Assembly (NCBI GenBank): GCA_945898215.1
Contig: CAMDHY010000038.1
Location: 1 to 35,386, forward strand
From: Pseudoxanthobacter soli DSM 19599
GTDB taxonomy: Bacteria; Pseudomonadota; Alphaproteobacteria; Rhizobiales; Segnochrobactraceae
Direction of reading: 5' to 3'
Length of the DNA stretch: 35,386 nt
The translations under genes and the position numbers were made by a program. The notes beneath the pieces were generated by a model. It did not search any database, was not told the DNA's origin, and saw only the letters and a program-made list of their open reading frames with translations. Positions 30,727 through 35,386 of this stretch are shown piece by piece. The stretch's first letter is position 1. The number at the start of each line of letters is the position of its first letter.

Positions 30727-30776
30727 GTGCCCCCCCGGGGGAGGCTGCGCCGGAGAATCGCCCCAGGAGGACCGCC

Positions 30777-31805
30777 GTGCGACCGGGACCGCTCAACCTG
30801 ATCACCGACGTGCCGGGCCTTTCCATCGGCCACGCCGACGACGCCCGCCTCAAGTCCGGTGTCACCGTCGTCGTCCCCGACGAGCCCGCCGTCGCCTCGG
30901 TGATGGTGCTAGGCGGCGCGCCGGGCTCGCGCGACACCGAGCTCCTCGCTCCGGATCAGACGGTGCCGGCGGTCGACGCGATCGTGCTGGCGGGCGGCTC
31001 CGCCTTCGGCCTCGACGCCGCCGGCGGCGTGCAGGCGCGCTTCGCCGAGATCGGCCGCGGCTTCGCCATCGGCCCGGCGGTGGTGCCGATCGTGCCGGGC
31101 GCCATCCTGTTCGATCTCCTGAACGGCGGCGACAAGGCCTGGGGCCGCTACGCGCCCTACCGCGAGCTCGGCTACCAGGCCGCGACCGCTGCAGCCCCCG
31201 GCGCCTTCCCCCTCGGCACCATCGGCGCCGGCGCCGGCGCCAGCGTCTCCGGCCCGAACGGCGGCGCGCTGAAGGGCGGTCTCGGCTCGGCCTCCGCCGT
31301 GCTGCCGAACGGCATCACGGTCGGTGCCATCGTCGCGGTGAACGCGCTGGGTGCCGCCACCATCGGCGACGGCCCGCACTTCTGGGCGGCCGCCTTCGAG
31401 GAGGGCGACGAGTTCGGCGGCCTCGGCTGGCCGTCACCGATACCGGCCTCGGCGCGGGCGATCCGCACGAAGTTCGGCGCCGTCTCCTCGCTCGCCAACA
31501 CCACGATCGGCCTCGTCGCCACCGACGCGGTGCTCACCAAGGCCGAGGCCCGCCGCCTCGCGGTGATGGCCCACGACGGCTTTTCCCGCGCCCTCTGGCC
31601 CTCGCACACGCCCTATGACGGCGATACCATCTTCGCCCTCTCGACCGCCCGCCGCCCCCTCGGCACCGCGGCGACGGACTTCCTCGAGCTCGGCGCGGCG
31701 GCTGCCGCCGTGATGGCGCGAGCGGTGGCCCGCGGCGTCTACTCTGCGACCCCCGCCGACGGCGACCCGTGGCCGACGTGGGCGAGTGCGTTCGGACGCG
31801 GGTGA
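30777..31805 (+). CDS. P1-family (DmpA/NylC-like) N-terminal-nucleophile peptidase
   Basis: A 342-residue protein starting at the GTG at 30777, with AGGAGG six bases upstream; the frame is open further back but runs through the terminator. It begins LNLITDVPGLSIGHADD, as P1 enzymes do. Family blocks are GGAPGSRDTELL, AIVLAGGSAFGLDAAGGV, KGGLGSAS and TVGAIVAVNALG. The self-cleavage site is expected at N241/T242 in ANTTIGLVATDA, giving a threonine nucleophile at the new N-terminus, as in NylC-type members (DmpA uses serine). Known members hydrolyse N-terminal D- or beta-amino acid peptides or nylon oligomers; the substrate here is unknown. No signal peptide is seen. It converges with tamB. Confidence 0.9.
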   Translation: MRPGPLNLITDVPGLSIGHADDARLKSGVTVVVPDEPAVASVMVLGGAPGSRDTELLAPDQTVPAVDAIVLAGGSAFGLDAAGGVQARFAEIGRGFAIGPAVVPIVPGAILFDLLNGGDKAWGRYAPYRELGYQAATAAAPGAFPLGTIGAGAGASVSGPNGGALKGGLGSASAVLPNGITVGAIVAVNALGAATIGDGPHFWAAAFEEGDEFGGLGWPSPIPASARAIRTKFGAVSSLANTTIGLVATDAVLTKAEARRLAVMAHDGFSRALWPSHTPYDGDTIFALSTARRPLGTAATDFLELGAAAAAVMARAVARGVYSATPADGDPWPTWASAFGRG

Positions 31806-31815
31806 GGGGAGTTTT

Positions 31816-31882
31816 CCTTCTCCCGCAGAGCGGGAGAAGGTGCCCGAAGGGCGGATGAGGGCCGCGCGGCGAAGCCGTGCGG
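31816..31882. repeat. Three-hairpin intergenic repeat, unit 2
   Basis: Hairpin 1 is CCTTCTCCCGC (31816-31826) with GCGGGAGAAGG (31830-31840). Hairpin 2 is GCCC-GAA-GGGC (31842-31852). Then comes GGATGAGGG, then hairpin 3, CCGCGCGGC-GAA-GCCGTGCGG (31862-31882), with one G-T pair. Same orientation as unit 1. Confidence 0.85.
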
Positions 31883-31912
31883 AATGCCGCGGATGCGGAG
31901 CGTCGCTCGCCC

Positions 31913-31982
31913 GCCCCGCTCACGCGGGGCGCCCTCATCTGGCGCTGCGCGCCACCTTCTCCCACCGGTCGGTGGGAGAAGG
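31913..31982. repeat. Three-hairpin intergenic repeat, unit 3 (inverted)
   Basis: In inverted order: GCCCCGC-TCAC-GCGGGGC (31913-31930), then GCCCTCATC, a GGCGCTGCGCGCC hairpin, and CCTTCTCCCACCG with CGGTGGGAGAAGG (to 31982). With unit 2 it forms an inverted pair between the convergent P1 peptidase and tamB genes, where it may end transcription from both sides. Confidence 0.85.
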
Positions 31983-32011
31983 GAACCGCGATCCTCGCGA
32001 CCCGCCCCGCC

Positions 32012-35000
32012 TCAGTAATCCACCTCGACCCCCACGCCCAGCGCCGACGAGCCGTCGGCGCCGAGCTGGCCCTGGACGTTGAGGTTGTCGGTAATGTCGA
32101 CCTGCACCTTCACCCGCGTCGAGTCGGCGCCGGCGCCCTGCTGCACGCCGACGAAGACGTTGTCGGTGGCGTAGCCGCCGATCTCGATCGCCGGGCGGTT
32201 GTTCTCGTCGTTGACGACCCCCAGCCGGTCGACGCCGAGGCGCGAGCGCAGGCCGGCGAGCAGGCCGCCGCTGCGCGCGCCCGTCAGCGAGGCGACCGCC
32301 TCGGCCAGCGCGATCGCCTGGCCGGCGTTCAGCCCCGCCGACAGCTGTCCGAACAGGATCACCGACAGCACCTCGTCCTCCGGCAGCTGCGGCACCGAGG
32401 AGAAGCGGATCACCGGGGCGGAGGCGCGGCCGGTGATCGAGACGAGCGCCGTGTAGCTGCCCGAGCGCGTCGTCGCCTGCAAATCGAGGATCGGGTCGAG
32501 GGTGTCGGCGAACGAGATCGTGCCGGTGGTGATCGTCAGGCGCTGGCCGATGATGTCGACGACGCCGTACCTGAGCCTGAGGCCGCCGTTGACGATCGGC
32601 GCTCGCGTCGTGCCGGTGATGCGGAAGTTGCCGCCGAAGTCGGCATTGATGCCGGAGCCGCGCACGACGATCTGGTTGGTGGCCGTCACCGTCAGGTCGA
32701 GGCGGGCGTCGAAGGGTGGCGGCGGCGGCGCCGCCCGGCCGTTCGCCCCGCGCGGGTTCGGCTGCGGGAAGAACTGGCGGCGATCCGGCGGCACGTTGGT
32801 GTGCGTCACCGGGATGGTGGTGGCGCTGCCGGGCAGCCGGTCGGGGATCGTCACTTCGACGCGGTCGAGCCGCACCGTGCCAACGATCACCGGCGCGCGG
32901 GCGAGGGGACCGGTGATCGTCACGGTGGCGTCGACGATGCCGCGGGCGATCGGCTCGTTGCGCACGACGGCGCGCTGCGTGGCGACGCGCAGGTCGCCCG
33001 GGAAGCCGGCGTTGGCGTCGAGGCCGATCGAACCGGTGACCGTCAGCGTGCCGCCGTCGGCGAAGCGGCCGGAGAACGAGGTGACGCGGGCCGTGCGCGT
33101 GTCGAGGCGGATCTCGCTCGTGATCGCCTCGATGCGCAGGTCGTTGGTGATGTCGGCGAAGGAGCCGCCGGCAATGCGCACCGTGCCGCTGACCGCCGGC
33201 GCGGCCGTCGTCCCGGCGATGCGCGCGTCGAGCGTCGCCCGCCCGCCGACGTCCATCGTCGGCGGCAGACCGAAGAGCTGCACCAGCGCGAGGTCGGTGT
33301 TGCCGGTCACGGTGAGGCCGATCTGGCCGGCGCCGAGCGGCACGGCGCCGTTGAACGTGAGGCGCGTCGACGTGCCGACGGTGGCGGTGCCGTTCACCGT
33401 CACGCGCGTCGGCTCGACGGCTCCGCTCACCTGGGCTGCAACGGGCGGCATCCCGGCCGCCTGCGGCGAGGCGAGGCCGGCGAGCGTCAGGTCGTAGCTG
33501 CCGCGCGGCGCCGCCGGCGTGCCGTTGATCGTTGCCGTTCCGCTGACGGTGCCGGCGACCGGCAGGTCGGCGGCGGCCAGCCGCGCGAGCGCCAGCGGCA
33601 CCTGCTGCAGCCGCGCCTGCAGCGCCAGTGCGGTGGCGGAGACGGTGCCGGTGACGGCCACCGTACCGCCGCCGCGGGCGGCAAGCGCCGCATCGAGACG
33701 GACGCCGCCATTGGCATCGACCCGCACGGTGGCTGGGCGCGCCAGCGCGATCTCGGCACCGTTGCCGCTCGCCGATGCCCGCGACAGGGCGACGTCGATA
33801 GCCCCGTCGGTCCGCCGCTGCACGCGGGCCGCGGTGGAGACGGCGAGGCCGTTGACGCGCGCGTCAGCCGTCACGTTGGTGTCGTCGAGGGCACCGCTGG
33901 CGGTGGCCCGCAGACCGCTGATGGCGGTGCCACCGGTCACCACTTCGCCCGCGGTGGCGGTGAGGTCGACGCGGGGTGCTGCCGGCAGGCCGGAGACGGT
34001 GCCGTTCACCGAGAGGTTCGAGACCGTGTTGCCGGCGACGGCCAGCCGGCGCGAGGCGACCGTGATCCGCGCCGGACCCTGGCGCCCGGCCGGCAGCTCG
34101 ATGTTCGCCTCGAGCCCGCCCGAGGCGGCGAGGCCGGCGAGCGCCGCGGCGGGGGCGAGGTCTGTGGCGACGACGTTGAGGCGGCCGGTGGGCACGCCGT
34201 CGGCGCCGAGGGTGAGGGCGCCGCTCGCGGTGAGGCCGACGAAGGCGAGACGCTCGATGTCGAGCCGCTCGCCAGTCGCATCGCGGCCGAAGCGGATGGT
34301 GCCGGCGATCGGCCGGCCCTGCGAGGAGCCGGCGAGAACCACCGAGCCCGACTGCGTGCCGGGCTTCGTCAGGTCGACGTCGCCGGTGGCGGTGAAGCCG
34401 TCGAGGCGGTTGCCGGCGGCCACCAGTCCGTCGCCGGCGAGGCGGAAGGCGACGTTCGGGGCGAGGGCGTCGCCGGTCGCCGTCGCCGTGAGGCGGGCGG
34501 CGCCGCCGAGTGTCGGCGTGATGCGGGCGAGGTCGGTGACCGCCACGTCGACGGTCAGCGTGTCGTTCGCGGCACCCAGCGCGCCCTTGCCCTCGGCGGT
34601 GATGACGCCGCCGGCGACGCTGAGGCGGTCGATGGTCAGCGTCTCACCGTCATAGGTGATCGCCGCGTCGACCGTCGGCGTCGGCCCGAGCAGCGCCTCG
34701 ACCTCGGGCACGCCGGCCGAGAAGCCGGTGGCACCGCCGTCGAGGGCCAGCGTCAGGCGCGAGCCGTCGAGGGCGGCGTCGAGGGTGCCGGTAAGGTCGA
34801 CGGCGCCGGTCAGCGGCTGGCCGGCGAGATCCGAGAAATAGGCGAGGTCGGCGACGCGGATGCGGCCATCCGCCTTCGCGGTGTCGGCGGTCGTCGTGGC
34901 GGCGAAGGTGACGTCGGCGCCGAGGCCGGTGAGGGCGACGTCGCGCAGCACCACGCCGCCAGCCGGGTTCAGCGTCGCCGCACCGGAGAACCGCGGTGCC

Positions 35001-35386
35001 GCGGCGGAGTCGACCGTTGTACCGCCGATGGCGACGCCCGCGGTGGTGACGGTGAAAGTGGCCTCGCGGCCGGCCGTGTCGGCGGCGTCCTCGGCCGGCG
35101 CGGTCGAGGCGGCGGCGACGGTGACGCGCTCGACCGTCAGCCGGTCGGTGCTCGCCACGCCGTCGACCACCGCATCGAGCGTGACGTCGGGATCGGCGAG
35201 ACGTCCGGTGAGGTGTGCGGTTCCGCGCCCGCCCGTCCAACCGGTCGCGGCGGGGACGAGCCCGGCGAAGGCGGCGGAATCCGACAGCGTGATGTCGGCG
35301 GTGACGTCGATGGTGTCGGCAGCGGGATGGAGGCTGCCGCGGGCGGCGACGGCGCCGGCGGCGGCCGTGACGGTGGCAGTCTCCAG
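32012..35386 (-). CDS. tamB: TamB/AsmA-like translocation and assembly protein, C-terminal part
   Basis: The frame enters at the right window edge and ends at 32012, so at least 1,124 residues are present and the N-terminus is missing. The region is a long run of Ala/Gly/Thr/Val-rich beta repeats (for example GTVSGLPAAPRVDLTA, VSGTVRIAGGSFADI), the bridge-like groove of TamB/AsmA-type proteins. The C-terminal TamB domain is clear: GNFRITGTTRAPIVNGGLR, YGVVDIIGQRL, SVPQLPEDEVLSVILFGQLS, then DNLNVQGQLGADGSSALG, and VEVDY at the very end, an outer-membrane-type terminal motif. TamB works with TamA in outer-membrane protein insertion and in lipid transport between membranes. In Hyphomicrobiales tamA usually lies directly upstream, here beyond the window. 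Upstream of 35170 the frame remains open to the edge, so an internal GTG there is not the start. Confidence 0.9.
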   Translation of the reverse strand: METATVTAAAGAVAARGSLHPAADTIDVTADITLSDSAAFAGLVPAATGWTGGRGTAHLTGRLADPDVTLDAVVDGVASTDRLTVERVTVAAASTAPAEDAADTAGREATFTVTTAGVAIGGTTVDSAAAPRFSGAATLNPAGGVVLRDVALTGLGADVTFAATTTADTAKADGRIRVADLAYFSDLAGQPLTGAVDLTGTLDAALDGSRLTLALDGGATGFSAGVPEVEALLGPTPTVDAAITYDGETLTIDRLSVAGGVITAEGKGALGAANDTLTVDVAVTDLARITPTLGGAARLTATATGDALAPNVAFRLAGDGLVAAGNRLDGFTATGDVDLTKPGTQSGSVVLAGSSQGRPIAGTIRFGRDATGERLDIERLAFVGLTASGALTLGADGVPTGRLNVVATDLAPAAALAGLAASGGLEANIELPAGRQGPARITVASRRLAVAGNTVSNLSVNGTVSGLPAAPRVDLTATAGEVVTGGTAISGLRATASGALDDTNVTADARVNGLAVSTAARVQRRTDGAIDVALSRASASGNGAEIALARPATVRVDANGGVRLDAALAARGGGTVAVTGTVSATALALQARLQQVPLALARLAAADLPVAGTVSGTATINGTPAAPRGSYDLTLAGLASPQAAGMPPVAAQVSGAVEPTRVTVNGTATVGTSTRLTFNGAVPLGAGQIGLTVTGNTDLALVQLFGLPPTMDVGGRATLDARIAGTTAAPAVSGTVRIAGGSFADITNDLRIEAITSEIRLDTRTARVTSFSGRFADGGTLTVTGSIGLDANAGFPGDLRVATQRAVVRNEPIARGIVDATVTITGPLARAPVIVGTVRLDRVEVTIPDRLPGSATTIPVTHTNVPPDRRQFFPQPNPRGANGRAAPPPPPFDARLDLTVTATNQIVVRGSGINADFGGNFRITGTTRAPIVNGGLRLRYGVVDIIGQRLTITTGTISFADTLDPILDLQATTRSGSYTALVSITGRASAPVIRFSSVPQLPEDEVLSVILFGQLSAGLNAGQAIALAEAVASLTGARSGGLLAGLRSRLGVDRLGVVNDENNRPAIEIGGYATDNVFVGVQQGAGADSTRVKVQVDITDNLNVQGQLGADGSSALGVGVEVDY

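Noticed and set aside
30547-30776. Upstream extension of the P1 peptidase through the terminator
   Set aside because: It would include repeat and terminator sequence; the GTG at 30777 has a good ribosome site and fits the family N-terminus.

Overview
The window looks like chromosomal DNA of a high-GC alphaproteobacterium, most likely a member of the Hyphomicrobiales (Rhizobiales). The support is the cbbF-P-T-A-L-S-X-E gene order with a divergent cbbR, which is the order known from Sinorhizobium and Bradyrhizobium. Other support comes from a red-type (form IC) Rubisco with CbbX, a DUF6867-type gene inside a branched-chain amino acid ABC operon, a small Rhizobiales-type secreted protein with KDG motifs, and TTCTCCC/GGGAGAA palindromic intergenic repeats. 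No genus can be named from sequence reading alone. No tRNA, rRNA, CRISPR array, phage or transposase gene was seen.

Layout. 1-1786: a small secreted protein and a GAF-EAL cyclic-di-GMP phosphodiesterase. 1987-3406: a RibD-type reductase whose frame overlaps a cytochrome b561 gene by 140 nt. 3411-6896 (minus): a tightly packed operon of an MDR dehydrogenase, a 6-pyruvoyl-tetrahydropterin-synthase-like protein without its usual catalytic residues, a GT4 glycosyltransferase and a SAM methyltransferase. With the RibD-type reductase this resembles a pathway for a modified (glycosylated, methylated) pterin-like compound. It is the best candidate here for an undescribed system. 6952-8841: the OpgH glucan glucosyltransferase. 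8859-13895: a frameshifted alpha/beta hydrolase, a secreted glycerophosphodiester phosphodiesterase, a small SnoaL-like secreted protein and a secreted seven-FG-GAP beta-propeller protein.

14056-24822: a Calvin-cycle operon on the minus strand in transcription order fbp, prk, tkt, fba, cbbL, cbbS, cbbX, rpe, with cbbR divergent on the plus strand. Three of its gaps hold palindromic repeat elements. A long structured hairpin with a U-tract follows cbbS, so the Rubisco genes may be expressed more than cbbX and rpe. A TCA-N7-TGA LysR-type site lies just before the cbbR start.

25027-30546: a branched-chain amino acid type ABC importer (livH, livM, livG, livF, a DUF6867-like membrane protein, livK) closed by an intrinsic terminator. 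30777-31805: a P1-family N-terminal-nucleophile peptidase. 32012-35386: the C-terminal part of a very large TamB/AsmA-like protein that runs off the right edge. Three copies of a three-hairpin intergenic repeat lie around the P1 peptidase gene.
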